Positions 11,804-24,325 are shown, counted from the first letter of the stretch. The stretch: 64,000 nt of DNA from Ascidia mentula (GCA_947561715.1 OX387201.1:4792001-4856000), one strand, 5' to 3'. Program-made: numbers and translations. Notes: generated by a model from the letters alone, not told the origin.

Positions 11804-13259
11804 CTTTGTTAACCACCAAAACATGACAAGAACTACATGCAATGGTCAAGTTAATGTTTATAGGCTACAAAAGTTGTTTTTCCAAATCACTTAAAACCAA
11901 AAAATAAAACAAAAATGCTTCTAAGGTTTCAGATACAACTTTATTTGGTTTTTTTGGGGTTGTCTACACTGAAGTGTCCTACATACAGAAGTAATATAAG
12001 CAGAGGTGACAAATATAAATTTTATACTTAAGCTCAAGTAAATTGGAAAATGTTTTCAAAGCAATATATGCTTATATTCCGAAAAAAAGTAATCAAGCCC
12101 CGGACCCTATCTGTCCCTTTTATTTCTGTCAATCCACAGAACTTGTTGCGTTTGAAGCTGATGGTTTCATCAGTCATTGTTTTATTATATATTCTATTGC
12201 TTTTGTGGATTTTGTCAACTTGCTGGGCATTTATCAACAAATATACTATAGGCTGGTCTTGCGAAATGGATTAGGCTGCAGTCACACCAATTTCACGTGG
12301 TTTGTTGAACTTTTATCCGTTTCATTGCTTGTTGGCTCATGCTTAAAATGGGTGTTGAAAAAGGAAACATTGAAAGTTCGCATGTAATTACCTGCAACAT
12401 CAAGCCCCAAACCCAGGTGTATTCATTTCTTGTGTTGACAAAATTGGATGAACATTTTAATAAACCTACGCAGGGCGTAATAAATAGCACACGTTTTCAT
12501 TTGGTTTGTCCCTTGGTGGTACACACAGATGTACCAATGGCACAGGAAGGGGTTCGTTTGTTTGGCAAACCGGGACGGAAACAAAAAGGCTTTTTAATGT
12601 TACGCAGGTGGCCTCAAGCAAAACAAAACAATGGCCTTAATTGTTTGCTTGTCGCGTTTACGCTGACGTGCGGAAAATGCGTTTGAATAAGCGAAATAGC
12701 GTTTATGTTGCCGAGCAACCGGTATTAAGCTATGTTTTGTGTGCGGTGTGTTTCCGCTTTTACCCCAAGTACGAGGCAATAAAAAAGCGATTACTTCTGT
12801 CTCTTGCCCGAGTCAGAGTTTAGGATTAGCTTTCCATCTACCCTTTGCGAACAAATAGCGATTTGTTTTTGTTGTAATGCAACCACATACCCAGTGTTTA
12901 GTCTAAGCATCTTTAATGCCTTTTGTTCAACTTGTAGCAAACTTGGCATTTAACAATAGCTGTAGAAAACAGTACTCGGGCTACATTTTCGTGAGTTACA
13001 AAGGAAAGTTGTCTATAGAAATCTTTAATTTCTTTGGAAACATTGTTTGCTTGCGTTATTACATAATACAAAAGTGATGACTCACACAACGTGAGAAATG
13101 TTTGTTAATTTTACTTCACCCACGCATTGCTCTCGTGTGTTCCCAATCCACACATACGGATGCATTTCGTACATTGTATATTTTCTTTACCTACATTGTA
13201 TATTTTCTTTAGTCTAATCCGCGCGATTGGCCCTGCAGCAAAAACTTCTACGTATTTGC

Positions 13260-14130
13260 TTTTTCTTGGCGACCAATGCGTAACTGGTGAAGCAAAAATG
13301 TTTCAAAGAATACAATAAGAAAGGTGAACAAGAGCAGGTACGTCGTTAGACACTTGCCTGAAAGCCTTAACAAGCTTTGCAGCGGAACGCTACCACTGGT
13401 GCGAATATTATTCCAGCAAACTGATTATATGCCAATTAATTATAACGTTTACGACCATGAATTCGAAAAGTGCGTCAGGAAAAAACTTACCTGCGACGAA
13501 CTGGAGTTGTTTTCTGGCCAATTAACTTGTGGACTTTGCTAGTTAACTGTAAGCATGCGATGTGTATAGTAAGTGCAACTTTGTTGCACAGAAAATCACA
13601 AAAGTTTCTCATATACGATTGGTGTTAACCACGCAGACAGATTCACTAATACGACATTTCTGATTCTTTTGCACCACCGGTCTAGAAATTAGCTGCTATT
13701 CTGCCTTGCATGCATACATAAATTACAGCTAAAATGAAAAAAAAACTTTCTAATATAATTTTATTTTATTGAGATACTTTTTGCATTGGGACAGAATCTT
13801 ACAAAAACTTTATTAAGCAAACACACAACGTATACCAATTGATCATGTAACAGAAGTGTTTTTTCACCAAATACACATGTTGGTTACAACAAGCAATGTT
13901 TCACTGTCAACTTTGCAAATGATTCTTTGTGTTTGCTGAAAAGTTGGGTAGGCGGAAAAATCAATCAAACATCTGATAATTGGTTGTAATTTGCAAGGCA
14001 CACTACACTGCAGTAAACATGGTGTAATAGTTATAAACAAACAACATCATGCTACAAAATTCATCAAGTTTTACATGCTTAGTCGTTTGAAACTACATTT
14101 TAAAAAGGTACAACATGCTAAAATTAAGAA
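13260..14130 (+). repeat. Right direct repeat flanking the 2.4-kb array
   Basis: This is the partner of 4540-5340, with many substitutions and a ~70-base length difference near 13690-13757. The pair implies that the whole array arose inside, or was copied together with, a larger duplicated block. Confidence 0.75.
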
Positions 14131-14412
14131 AATTAAATATATCAAAAAAAGAGTGTGAACGTTTTGCTCTTCTCACTAAAAATTGATGCCATCTGTATGC
14201 AAATTTTTTCATTTTAGATATTTCGTGCTCATGGATTATACAAAACTGAGAACTTTTAGCAAATTTTAATTTTGCTACTTGCCTGCATTTTTAACGTTTC
14301 CCACAACACCAACCTTTCCGTAATAATTATTTTGGGGCCCTGCGAAATATAAAAGAGATTTTGGTAAAATTAACACAAACAGTAACACAGAAGTTGACCG
14401 TAGCCAGAAAAA

Positions 14413-14907
14413 TTAAGTCCCATGATCACCAACGTTTGCAGCGTGAACTGTTGCGCCAGAAAAATTATAATTTGATCCACCGTATGAGTCACCAATGTGC
14501 TGTGGCCCTGAGTAAACAAAGTTGCAATCAGCAGAAATGATTTTATGGTTTCCAGTAGAAAGTATAACCATTTATTGCGTTCTTTTTAACTTGGTAGGAG
14601 AAGATATACCATTTACCAGTGTTACAAACTGCAATCTCATTTAAACCATTTGACTCACCCATATTCACGTTTCCTTGCACTCCCACAACCGATCCTCCAC
14701 TGATATTCGTACCTTGCAAGTTCACTTGTTGTACCTTGCTATCCTTGTATACTGCTCACAAAAAATTGAATAATTTTATAAGGAATGGTTGATTTGTACA
14801 GGTGGACTACCTTTTGTGGATTTGTCGATGTGCATATCTCCTTGTGCTTCGTTTATCTCAGTCTTTCCGTTAAAACTGCAGTTACTGAAATTGTTGTGGA
14901 CAGACAT
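14413..14907 (-). CDS. Type-D gene: minimal complete member of the novel modular family (94 aa)
   Basis: I do not recognise the protein. Exon 1 (14907-14811, 97 bases) encodes MSVHNNFSNCSFNGK, then TEINEAQGDMHIDKSTK. Exon 2 (14751-14659, 93 bases) encodes VYKDSKVQQVNLQGTNIS and GGSVVGVQGNVNMG. Exon 3 (14507-14413, 95 bases) encodes GPQHIGDSYGGSNYNFSG, ATVHAANVGDHGT and a stop. Splice sites are standard (gtagtc, gtgagt; acceptors gagcag, actcag). Both introns are phase 1, and 285 bases close to exactly 95 codons. There is no signal peptide, membrane segment or catalytic motif. Alternating hydrophobic and small residues with Gly/Asn turns suggest short beta strands. The exons match three modules shared with the type A and B genes, so this is the simplest family member. 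Function unknown. Confidence 0.65.
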
Positions 14908-14999
14908 GTGCCAAAGAAAACCTTACAGATCACCAAATAAAGGTGCACAGCTTGCAGCGACAAAGTAATCGTAACAGTGTACTTGCAATGCTGGTAACA

Positions 15000-16180
15000 A
15001 TAAACAACTTGTCAAATGAACTAATGTTTTTATATCTCAGACCAAAAACGGAGCTTATTTTCAAACCACATCTGACAAAAGTCGTCCCACGTATGACTTG
15101 ATCAATCCTGTCATGGGTTTTACGATTTGATTCGAGTTCCTCTTTCACCGTGACGTAAGCAAGATATTAAGCGAGCTACCGTGACGTAAGCAAGCTACTG
15201 ATCAACAGTAGTCGTTGCACCCACGCTGTATCCAAAGTTCTAAAATTTCCTCGCGACAACACTGTATACACTTTTAAAACTTCGTTTTCTCATTTTTGTA
15301 TGTTGCTTATAGCGGCGCAGATCAGATGACATTACAAAGGTTGATGATAATAATAAAGAAAATGCGGAATATTTGTTGTAAATTGATCGTTACCACACGG
15401 TGATTAAGGCCAAACTTGACGGTTAAACCACAGAGTAGTTGCGACTTTTAACCGGTATGCCCACCTTATTGTGATTGATTTAGCAAAGGTGACCCCTTTC
15501 CCAGCTAATTACGAAATTTCCTTAAGTTAAAGGCACACCAGTTTCAACTTTTATCTCCAATTGCTTTTAGTTTTAAGCCAGCACACCTAACAAAAATCGC
15601 CCTACGTATGGCTTGATTAATCCTGTCATGAGGTTTACGTTTTGGTTCGAGTTCCTTTTTCACCGTGACGTATGCAAGATACTAAGCAAGCTACTAATAG
15701 TAGTGAGCGCGTCCTCGCTGTATTCAAAGATCTAAAATCTCCTCGCAACAACGCTGAATTCACCGGTTGATATGACATACAAAGGTTGATAATTGGATTA
15801 AGTGAATGCGGAGTATTTGTTGTAAATGGATCGTATCCAAACGGTGATTACGACCAACCATGGCGGTTAAACCACAGAGTGCTTACGACTTTCAACCTGT
15901 ACGCCTATATTTTATTGTAAATAATTGAACAAACGGTTACTCCTTTCCTTCACAGTTACAGCAAGGCGAAGAACTCCGGAAATTAACAATGGCTGTGAAA
16001 AATTAAAAAAAAAAATCAAAACTAACAAGAAACGGTATTGTTTATTCCATTTACAGATTTAGGGCAAATCAGCGGTGCGTCAACACCAATTTAGTTATAT
16101 CTTACAACCAAAACAGTCTTCAGATGCTTCATATCAGCAGTTTAACGTTAGCGATGTCTGGTTTATGTTGAAAACTTTAG
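15000..16180. other. Upstream region of the type-D gene with an internal duplication
   Basis: No coding exon is recognised. About 15060-15420 and 15590-15850 are diverged copies of each other and of 6475-6700 in the array. Landmarks are cacgtatgacttgatcaatc against tacgtatggcttgattaatc, and ttcaccgtgacgta in both. This may be the promoter region shared by type-D genes, since it lies just upstream of their first exon. Confidence 0.5.
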
Positions 16181-16649
16181 GCACGGATCGGTATACATTG
16201 TTGATGGTTATGGAAACAATGTTCATAATTAGGTGTGTTTTAAATATATTGTGAAAACAACTGTGCTCATAAGTTTTAAAAGTATAAACGCACAATGTCT
16301 GATAATTTCAGTGCGGAAAAAGTATTTACACGCAAGCAACAAACATAAAGTGACACAACCACAAAAGTAAACAACCACAAACACATTATGCATCCCTCAC
16401 TGCTCACCTAATGTCCACCTTTAACAACCTTGGCCGTTTGGCAAACTTCAGATGCATCGCCACTAGGTGGCGGATTTCCTACGCACAAGCGTAAGCGGTG
16501 ATTACTTTTGTGATACAAACAATGAGGAATTTAGGAGTTATCATAATTTGCGCCAAATAAGTAGACAACTAATATTAAATGTATGATAAAAAACATAAAA
16601 TAGTTTAGATTCATTAGGTTCGCTAGTATTACAGCCAAGCTGCATCAAC

Positions 16650-16755
16650 CCTTCAACAAAATCCCTGAAAAATCAAATTTGATGTTCGAACTAACGACTC
16701 TGGGGTTACCAGGACCAACTCCATATCGACAAAGCTGCAAGAGCTCAGCGGTTAG
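16650..16755 (-). repeat. Degenerate tRNA-derived SINE
   Basis: A weak match to the SINE at 19555-19705. The minus strand retains a B-box-like ggttcgaac region and the gagctcagcggtt start, but much is lost. Its duplicate near 19213-19320 is similarly worn. Confidence 0.4.
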
Positions 16756-16837
16756 TAGGTGTAAATTGTATCAAGAGAGCATTTCGGCAAAGACCTAAAT
16801 CATTTACAAAAGGAGTCTAAATACACCACAACGTCAC

Positions 16838-17239
16838 TCAACCGTAGAGAGATTTGTCCTGGTCTTGGGTTGGTTTTTGATTTTCTTGAGCATTTTTGTG
16901 CACACCGGTTTCTTCTTTGCCTATGTATGATGAAAAGAAAGTTGTAAATTGGTTTAAATGTAGCAAAAGTCTAATTTATAACCATATGTAACAGGGCAGA
17001 AATTAGGTATCGTGGTCACGGGTATGCGGTATTAACCTTGTAACAATAAATTGATCCAGAATAACACATCACAAGCTTTTAACCGTTTGTAAACACCATT
17101 CTTTTACCATTGTAACGACAAGTGAAATCGCTATTACCTTGGTTGACTGAACCGTGCTCACCGACAATTTGGGCGTTGAGAGTTGCACCTCGCTGGTCAA
17201 TTTTCGATCCGCCATAACTGTCGCCGTGGTGTTGTGGAG
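16838..17239 (-). CDS. Type-D-like gene, 3' part (first exon not found)
   Basis: Two exons are clear. Exon 17239-17138 is 102 bases, exactly the length of the GDxY module exons in the type-A genes. It encodes PQHHGDSYGGSKIDQRG and ATLNAQIVGEHGSVNQ, with a gtaata donor. Exon 16920-16838 (83 bases) encodes a polar tail (KEETGVHKNAQENQK, PTQDQDKSLYG) and a stop. Phase 1 is kept throughout. No start exon could be placed in 17.3-18.7 kb, so the gene is partial or starts beyond what I can recognise. Confidence 0.5.
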
Positions 17240-19418
17240 CTTTAAAATACATCGTTTACGTATGTAAGGACAATAGTAATGGAATTAGAAGTCAAACAGT
17301 GAATGATAGCAGATTTCGAATGTAGCAACAAAGTTTTAATGCTCGAGCATATCTCGTGCACAAGTTTAACTATCGCCATGCGATTGAATTTGCGCAATAG
17401 GCCAACTTACGATACATTAGATCTACTATATTTATTTAACTTTTAAACGCGTCCATTGTTGGAAAATAGGAACAGGGTTAGGGGGCACGATGGGTTTACT
17501 TTACAGTAATGCAGTTTAAATTGTATGGTTTCAAAAAATTGTTTTTAATTTTTAAAAGATTTAATTAAATAACTGAGAAGAACTGTTGTTTTAAATGCCA
17601 GCTAACAACTCACTGTTCTTCTAACTCTGAACATCGGTCACGTATTCATTCAAAAAAACTTTTACACTGTGACAAAGTTATAAAAAGTATATGTGTCTTA
17701 AATCGTTTGCTGAATTTACCCTAGGACAACATCAAGCACAGTTTTTAAGTTACTATGTAGGTTTATCAGCAGGTGGATACATTATGCAATATTGTGACTC
17801 ACGTTTCTGAAATGTAAATCATTTGCAATGACTGTATATAATACCATGGCCTTGCCATCAAAAACTGAATAATAGTAGTGTATTTTCGGGCATTTTATGT
17901 TTATTGTGTTTTTTATTTGTAGTGTACCTTCCATTACTGTATTTTTTATTTTTCCCATTTCTTGTTATATTTTCTTGGATGCTTCATGCCTACTTTTAAA
18001 ACCATCTGACCAGGCAATTTGTTTATTTTATTAACTTCTTATTCCATTCTTCCTCTGGGCACCAGTGTCATGACTTACCATCAACCAATTTTCACTGCCA
18101 TGCACACCACCAAATTGGATCATGTAATAATCGATATTATAAATTAGCATGCAAGTTATTTAGAGTTTCGAAACGGTTTCCGACTACAGCCTCGCACGAA
18201 CATAGCATGGCATGTGACTGTTTGTTGTTTGATTCTCCCGACACCGTCACTGTTTGTTCGAAACTTGCTTTATTCAATGGCTGGTGGGCTTATGCAAACA
18301 CATTTCGCGCACGTAGACAGACTTTGTTCAAAGAATATGAAATGCTGGATGGCAATGGTTGGATTCCTGTACGTTACAACGAATGAATACAGCATTGTAA
18401 GCATTTGGCATGTTTTGTGCAAAAAAGACAATGCAACTGCTTGCAAATTATATCAAATTGACTTCAATATAATTTTAATAAGTGATTGCAGTAATCAGTT
18501 ATGTTTGTGGTCAGAGTGTAAGGCGGGTGCTTGGGCGTAAATACTAAACAAATTAAAATTATGTTTAAATTGTATAATTTTCCCGCACTATTGACTGTTT
18601 AAACATATGCTTGATATTCATGACAACTGTACATTCTCCTTTTTTGCACACACATTTTATTACATTTGATATGCTTTAAAGCACGGATCGGTATACGTTG
18701 TTGAAGTATATGGACATAATGTTCATAATTAGGTGTATTTGCAACATATTGTGAAAACAACTGCTCATAAGTTTCAAAAGTGGTATAAACGCACAAAGTC
18801 TAATAAAGAGAAAGATTCCAGTGCGAAATACCTCACATGTAAAACGACCAGGTATTTACACACAAGCAAGAAACATAAAGTGGATACAGGTGACAGGTAA
18901 ACCATGGTGTCACACGGTGCTGGGAACTGTTTGTCTGCAAAAAGAGATAATATTTAAACAACCACAAACACATTATGCATCCCTCACTGCTCACCTAATG
19001 TCCACCTTTAACAACCTTGGCCGTTTGGCAAACTTCAGATGCATCGCCACTAGGTGGCGGATTTCCTATTCACAAATATACGCGTTGATTACTTTTGTGA
19101 TAAAAACAATGCGCAATTTACGATTTACAATAATTTGTGCTAATGTAATGTTTATGATAAAAATTCATAAAATAGTTAGGATTCATTAGGTTCACTGGCA
19201 TCACAGCCAAGCTGCATTAACCCTTCATGCCCATTACCAAAAATCCTTAAAAAATCAAACTTTCAGTGAGTTTCGAACTAACGACTGGGAACGTGGGTAA
19301 ATAATGTTAGTAGGTGTAAATTGTGGTTATGATTAACTGGTGCCCTATATATCAAGATAGCATTTCTTCAAAGACCTAAATCATTTATAAAAGTAGTCTA
19401 AATACATCAAAACGTCAC

Positions 19419-19501
19419 TCAACCGTAGGGAGATTTGCCCTGGCCTTGGGTTGGTTTTTGGATTTCTTGCGTATTTTTGTGCACGCCGGTTTCTTCTTTG
19501 C
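19419..19501 (-). pseudogene. Orphan last exon, duplicate of 16838-16920
   Basis: This 83-base exon encodes KEETGVHKNTQEIQK and PTQGQGKSPYG followed by a stop, a diverged copy of the tail exon at 16838-16920. The 102-base GDSY exon that should precede it is missing; a tRNA-derived SINE sits there instead (19555-19705). This is probably a dead copy. Confidence 0.5.
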
Positions 19502-19554
19502 CTATGTATGATAAATTGGTATAAATCAGGCAAAAATTTTTTCTGTAACGGACA

Positions 19555-19705
19555 GCATCATGAGGTTTTCAGGCTTGACAGCCCAGGCAATAAAGCCTAG
19601 CTGGATCAGCCACTTTTTCCTGATAAGCAGGTGAGGTTTGAACTCACGACCCTGGGCTAACCAGACCCAATGCTCTACCAAATGAGCTACAGGAGCTCAA
19701 TGGTT
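19555..19705 (-). mobile_element. tRNA-derived SINE (family 1)
   Basis: On the minus strand this begins with a tRNA-like head: an A-box region TAGCTCATTTGGTAGAGC, an anticodon arm TGGGT/GCCCA with loop CTGGTTA, and a TPsiC arm GTGAG-TTCAAAC-CTCAC. The acceptor ends do not pair, so it is not a tRNA gene. The tail (ggatcagcc, gcctgggctg, cctcatgat) recurs as a snap-back at 46075-46190. It replaces a family exon in the duplicated unit. Confidence 0.7.
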
Positions 19706-20099
19706 TCACAGGGTATATTGTGGCCAAGGTAAACTGGTGCGCAAGCGCACAACTCGCCAGGCAACCTTCACATATACGTAGGGGATCTCTACCATTGGAA
19801 ACGAAGCAGTCTTAACCTAAACAGCGAATACGGTCTGACTAGACGGTTAATCACCAGGTGGATGCGTTATGCAATATTGTGACTCACGTTTCTGAAATGT
19901 AAATCATTTGCAATGACTGTTTATAATACCGTGGCCTTGCCATCAAAAACTGAACAATGGTAGTGCTTTTCCGGACATTTTATGTTTATTTGTTCTTTTA
20001 TTTGTACTGCACCTTCCATTACTGCATTATTTATTTTTTTTCTATTTCTTGACATATTTTCTTGGATGCTTCATGCCTACTCTTAGGTAAATATTACAT

Positions 20100-22110
20100 T
20101 AGACAGTCAAGACGCCGTAGAGCAACCACTGGCAACGAAGATAGAATAAATTACCCGATTTATCCGTAAACGAAGGTAACAGGTAACTCCACTAAATCTT
20201 CACCAACAGCGCATTTGTTTATTCTTGCGTCATGAAATAACAATAACTGTTATATTTTATCTAATTCAGTTAAAGGCGCACCAGTTTCATTTTTTTGCAA
20301 CCGCCTTGCAAGAGTATTTTAAACGACAACGGGGTTTGTGAAGATTTTTTTAAATCCATGAAACCCTTTTCCGTTGATGACATGTTGTTTGCGGCTTGGT
20401 TAAACTTTAGCAAGACGCCTAGTTGGGATCGGCACAAATTACACCCGTAGTGGAAAGAGTTCTTACAGTGTACGCAAACTTTCAGCACTTTCATATATCA
20501 AACCTATTTTGTGACCCTTGCAAAAAAATTCCTGTCAAAATTTTAATTCGTGCCTTTTCGATTACAGTTACTTGGTGGATAACATTTTTATCGTATCGCT
20601 ACGCATTAGTTTCTGCCGATCAAACATGTTAAGACAGATTTGTAAACATTGTTAACGCCTAAATGTGTTTTGCAACAGATTTATGTATCAACGAAAGGTT
20701 TGAAGACTTTAGCTTTTAAATTGGTATTGTTGCTTTCACGTATCCAGTCCACATTAGGTGTGCATACTAAAAAATTACTTGCGGGCTGTCAACCAAGGGC
20801 TTCGATACGTTTTCCAATTACTGCACCACACAAACATAACACGGAAGGTCGCGCTTTGTTGTTTGCTGCGCTTTGTGACCGGTTTGTAAATGTTTGTTCG
20901 AAACTCTTTAATTGGCATGACAATGGTTGGTGACACTGCGCAAACACGTCTCGAGCATGTGGGCAGACTTTGTTCATTTCCAAACGAACTATTGCAAACT
21001 ACTGGGGTTACAAGAGGTCAGGTACTGGCTGTAGGAGTTCGATTATATGTTATGAATATCGACATACAGGGGATTCACTTTGTATTTGGCATTGCGTTGG
21101 TTCATGTGCATGGGAACATTTTACTGATCTTTGGCCAAATCATATGAAGTTACGTGGGTAGAATTGATTCAAGAAACGTTTCAAATTTCACGAATGGTGT
21201 TGGAAAACATATTGCTGTATATTTGAATATTCGCCGATAATCCTTTTAATTCTGAGAATAAAGAGACTGGCCTGCACCGTTAAAAATATTGACAAGTTTT
21301 ATTTATTCAAAGCGAAAAGTCGAACTGACTTACGTCACAGATCGTAGATCTCTTTATTCTCAGAATTATGAGTAAATCCGCAAAAAACTAAGCAACTTAA
21401 AAAACTACGTCATGCAAAGGTCTAGCAAAGTTTCATTAGCACACAAAATGGAACAGATGTTTGCAATTTGAAACATGGATAGTAAATAAAATAGGAGCTT
21501 CGCTACAGACATTTGGCCATCGACAATCCGAATTGGTCTGGCCACTATGCAATCTTATGCACGCTTGTCTTCTTACCGCTGGGTGTCGCCAAATCGACAA
21601 AAAACTAAATGTCAGCAGTAGTCAAGCGCCCGACCCATACACAAAGAAGAAAACCTGATCGGGATTCGTAGTCGAGATATCCTGGGTTCAAATCCAGGTG
21701 TGGTCAAAAAAAGTTCATATTTATTGGCCCGAGAACATTAAATTACGAAGGTAGTTGATACGTATAAAAAGTTTCACTAAGAAAATTTCACAAGGCACTT
21801 TTTTACCCCAAAATCAAATTAATTTCAAAATTGCGCACAAATAAAAAGAGCTTTTTAGGCAATGATTTTGGTCCAAAAATCGAACAATTCAAAATGACAA
21901 ACATGAGTAAACGCATGTCAACTGCTGGCAACTGTGGAACTTCTTTCGTCCGGAGGAATGTAAATCCGATAGTGGAGCTTTATGAATCTTCAGGTCAATT
22001 TCCTGTAAACGCAAATGAAAAACTTCTAGTTTTTGCTTGTAGAAGTTAATTTACTTTAAGCTACTTAACGAAATCTGTTGTGAAACTTATTTCTACATGA
22101 TGCGAGTATA
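20100..22110. other. Region without a supported gene between the D-like and A genes
   Basis: This holds the end of duplicated unit b, the family 2 SINE at 21595-21715 and short open frames I cannot support. An inverted repeat (ttctgagaataaagaga near 21251 and tctctttattctcagaa near 21350) could form a hairpin. Confidence 0.5.
21595..21715 (+). mobile_element. tRNA-derived SINE (family 2)
   Basis: The landmarks are caagcgcccgaccc (A-box side), agaagaaaacctg and a B box in cctgggttcaaatccaggtg, followed by tggtcaaaaaaa. The same family occurs at 29500-29555 (partial), 57510-57610 and, inverted, 57645-57745. Confidence 0.65.
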
Positions 22111-22114
22111 AGTT

Positions 22115-24325
22115 TCACACAACTTCGTTCCGTAATTGCCTAATAACATCTCGTTCTTGCTTATCCTTTGTGCAATACAATCTTTGCAATCCAATTTTGA
22201 AGCTTATCAAACCTTGCTCGTGTTCGACTTGCGGCAGTGTTGTCGCCCTATTTCCATCCTCATGTTCGTCGCCCTGGGGGGCAGCCGTTTCTGTAACATG
22301 CAGGAAATGTATTATGATTGTTACATGGTTTTTCATTACTATGTTGTCATTGAATCAGGAAATGTAATGTTGTTGGTGTGCAGACAACTGTGCGACATGT
22401 TGTGTGCCGTTCACGTACAGAATTTGTGTACAATAACAAACTTTTTGAGCGTCTACGGGCAAATGTTACGAGTAAACAGACGATAATATGAGCAAGTGAT
22501 TTGAATATTTTCAGTGAAACTACGTTATTTCTTACTGGCAGGCCTACTCCATTCAAAACTTATTTTGGGTTGGCGTCACTTGTTATTGGTTACACTTTCA
22601 TAACGAAATCGTGATAGTAAAATTCAATACGTTATAGATGCAAATTATTTGAAGCGTATACTTTTAAAAGGAAAACTGTCGATGCTACTTTGTAGGACTG
22701 CTTCAGACCTTCAGACTCACTTCACAGTTTCTACGTCACTTGCTTTCCACTTGCTGGGGTGAGTCAGTGCATTCAGTTACCACTTGTCGCTGATGTTAAA
22801 AGCAGTGTATATAGTATTGTAAACGTTGCCTTCCTTAACAGCAGACTTACAGCTTTTTCTTTCCTTAATCTATACGTGATGCAACGATATAATTTTAACC
22901 CGACGCAATGATGCTCATACCTGCAGTGGGGGCTTGGTCTGTAGTACTCTCAGGAACAGGTGCGTTTTCAGGCTGATCACCATCTGTATTAGGTATTTTT
23001 ACTTCAGAGATGGCCCAATATATATAAAGATATTTTGGGTAAAGGAAAATTTTGTGAACACAGAAAATAATGTTGTTTGGTATCACCATATCTGCAGTCA
23101 ATTAGCTTATCAATTGCATAAGCATATTAACGCCATGGTTTTTTACAGATTAACTACATCCATACTAAGATTAAACAATCGTCTTACTTGTTACATCTTC
23201 AGTTTCTTGCCTGTTTTCTTTATCTTGTTGCGTTAGTGTAGATGTTGGAACACCTATTTTATAGAACCCATGTTAGACAAAACAGATTCAAAGATTAAAA
23301 TACAATGACATGCAAGTGTTTCACGTCAAGCGTAATTAACCCTGATAAACCGTGGCTCCGTCCCCAACATTTCCGGCGACGACAGTTGCATCAGTAAAGT
23401 CAAATTTTGCTCCATTGTACTTGTCACCTACGTGCTGATGACCTATAACAACACAATTACAGAGCACAACTTACAGAAGAAATTTTGTCGTAAAACCTCC
23501 AATCATGCCATTATAAAAGTTTTTTCTATTTTTTGTCGTGTTATTTTTTTTTACCTGAACTTAATCCAGCACCTGATTCTTGATTGCTTTTCCTGACTCT
23601 TTTCCTCTCAGTCTCATCTACCTTCACAGGTGCAGCTGCTGTTTGTGTAAAGTGTTTTTAGCTATTGTATGACTTTAATTAGGGTATAATAACTACTTAC
23701 AACGTTTTGCAGGTTTTGAACTATTTGGTGTGTTTTGTTGATCTTCTAACCGCTCATCTTGAGAACCTGAAGAAATGTATATACTTTCAATAGATTTTTT
23801 GGACATTGGTACCATAAAACACCAACACCTATATAAAGAAATATATAAGAATGTCAAAGTTACAGTATATGTGTTGTTCTACAACGTATAGGCAGTACCA
23901 CATCACGGTCGGGGCAGTTACAATACCTTGGTACACAGTGCTGTTGTCACCGACATTTCCAACTTTCAGGTTTGCCCCTGAAAATGCAAACTTTGGTCCT
24001 GTGTAGCTATCTCCAATATGTTTGGTACCTAAACATTGGCTGTAATCAACAATCTCATACATATGCAGTTAAAACTGTACAGATTTTTTTTCAAATGGTT
24101 TACTGCACTTAACAATAGTTGCACATCTGTCAGATGTTCAAAATGATGTCTTATATGTATGCTGTGGTAGTAACACCTAGCAAATTGGTTTAAACTTGCA
24201 AACAGTGTCTTATTGTCGTACCCAAACTTACCTTCATTCTGTTGATTCATGGTTATGCTTTTATCGGATGTAATAAACGTTGGTTGTCCCACAATTTTAG
24301 AGTTATCGTTGAAGTTAATAGACAT
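22115..24325 (-). CDS. Type-A1 gene of the novel modular family, eight exons (250 aa)
   Basis: Unrecognised protein. Exons: 24325-24232, 24028-23927, 23766-23701, 23638-23555, 23442-23341, 23253-23188, 22983-22921, 22290-22115. All introns are phase 1, and 753 bases close to 251 codons. Exon 1 is a cap module (MSINFNDNSKIVGQPTF, TSDKSITMNQ). Exons 2 and 5, both exactly 102 bases, carry the GDxY module (HIGDSYTGPKFAFSGANL, KVGNVGDNSTVYQ; and HQHVGDKYNGAKFDFTDA, VVAGNVGDGATVYQ). Exons 3, 4, 6 and 7 are polar linkers such as DERLEDQQNTPNSSKPAK. The last exon is charged (ETAAPQGDEHEDGNRA) and ends QRLYCTKDKQERDVIRQL...NEVV. No signal peptide or membrane segment is seen, so it is probably intracellular. 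Exon 5 uses a weaker donor, gttaat. An acceptor (tttttag) lies 14 bases before the ATG. Confidence 0.65.

Larger units (their letters stand above)
5366..12930. repeat. Tandem array of ~2.4-kb units (three full, one partial)
   Basis: Units begin at about 5366, 7740, 10139 and 12597 with the string acgcaggtggcctcaagc. The spacings are 2374, 2399 and 2458 bases. The fourth copy breaks off near 12930. Copies are nearly identical over most of their length. Length differences come from small tandem duplications, such as the 77-base one at 11144-11297. On the minus strand each unit carries decayed first exons and a short last exon of the gene family seen intact at 14413-14907. The block upstream of those exons (about 6475-6700) is also homologous to 15060-15420 and 15590-15850. 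The array is therefore an amplified, mostly decayed gene of that family. Confidence 0.85.
16180..21150. repeat. Two diverged ~2.5-kb units around the type-D-like genes
   Basis: Unit a is about 16180-18680 and unit b about 18681-21150. Paired landmarks at an offset of roughly 2.1-2.6 kb include gcacggatcggtata (16181, 18681), the cattatgcatccctcact block (16385, 18970), the tail exons (16838, 19419), the gactcacgtttctgaaatg block (17800, 19880) and tgtttgttcgaaact (18249, 20892). Unit length is close to that of the 5-13 kb array, consistent with a shared origin. Confidence 0.7.

Noticed and set aside
5366-12930. CRISPR-like or satellite array
   Set aside because: The units are 2.4 kb, too long for either, and contain gene relics.
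18214-18540. 108-codon plus-strand frame
   Set aside because: Its diverged duplicate at 20870-21130 does not keep the frame, so it is not under coding constraint.
19625-19700. tRNA-Thr-like gene on the minus strand
   Set aside because: The D, anticodon and T arms fold but the acceptor ends do not pair, and a SINE body follows, so it is a SINE head.
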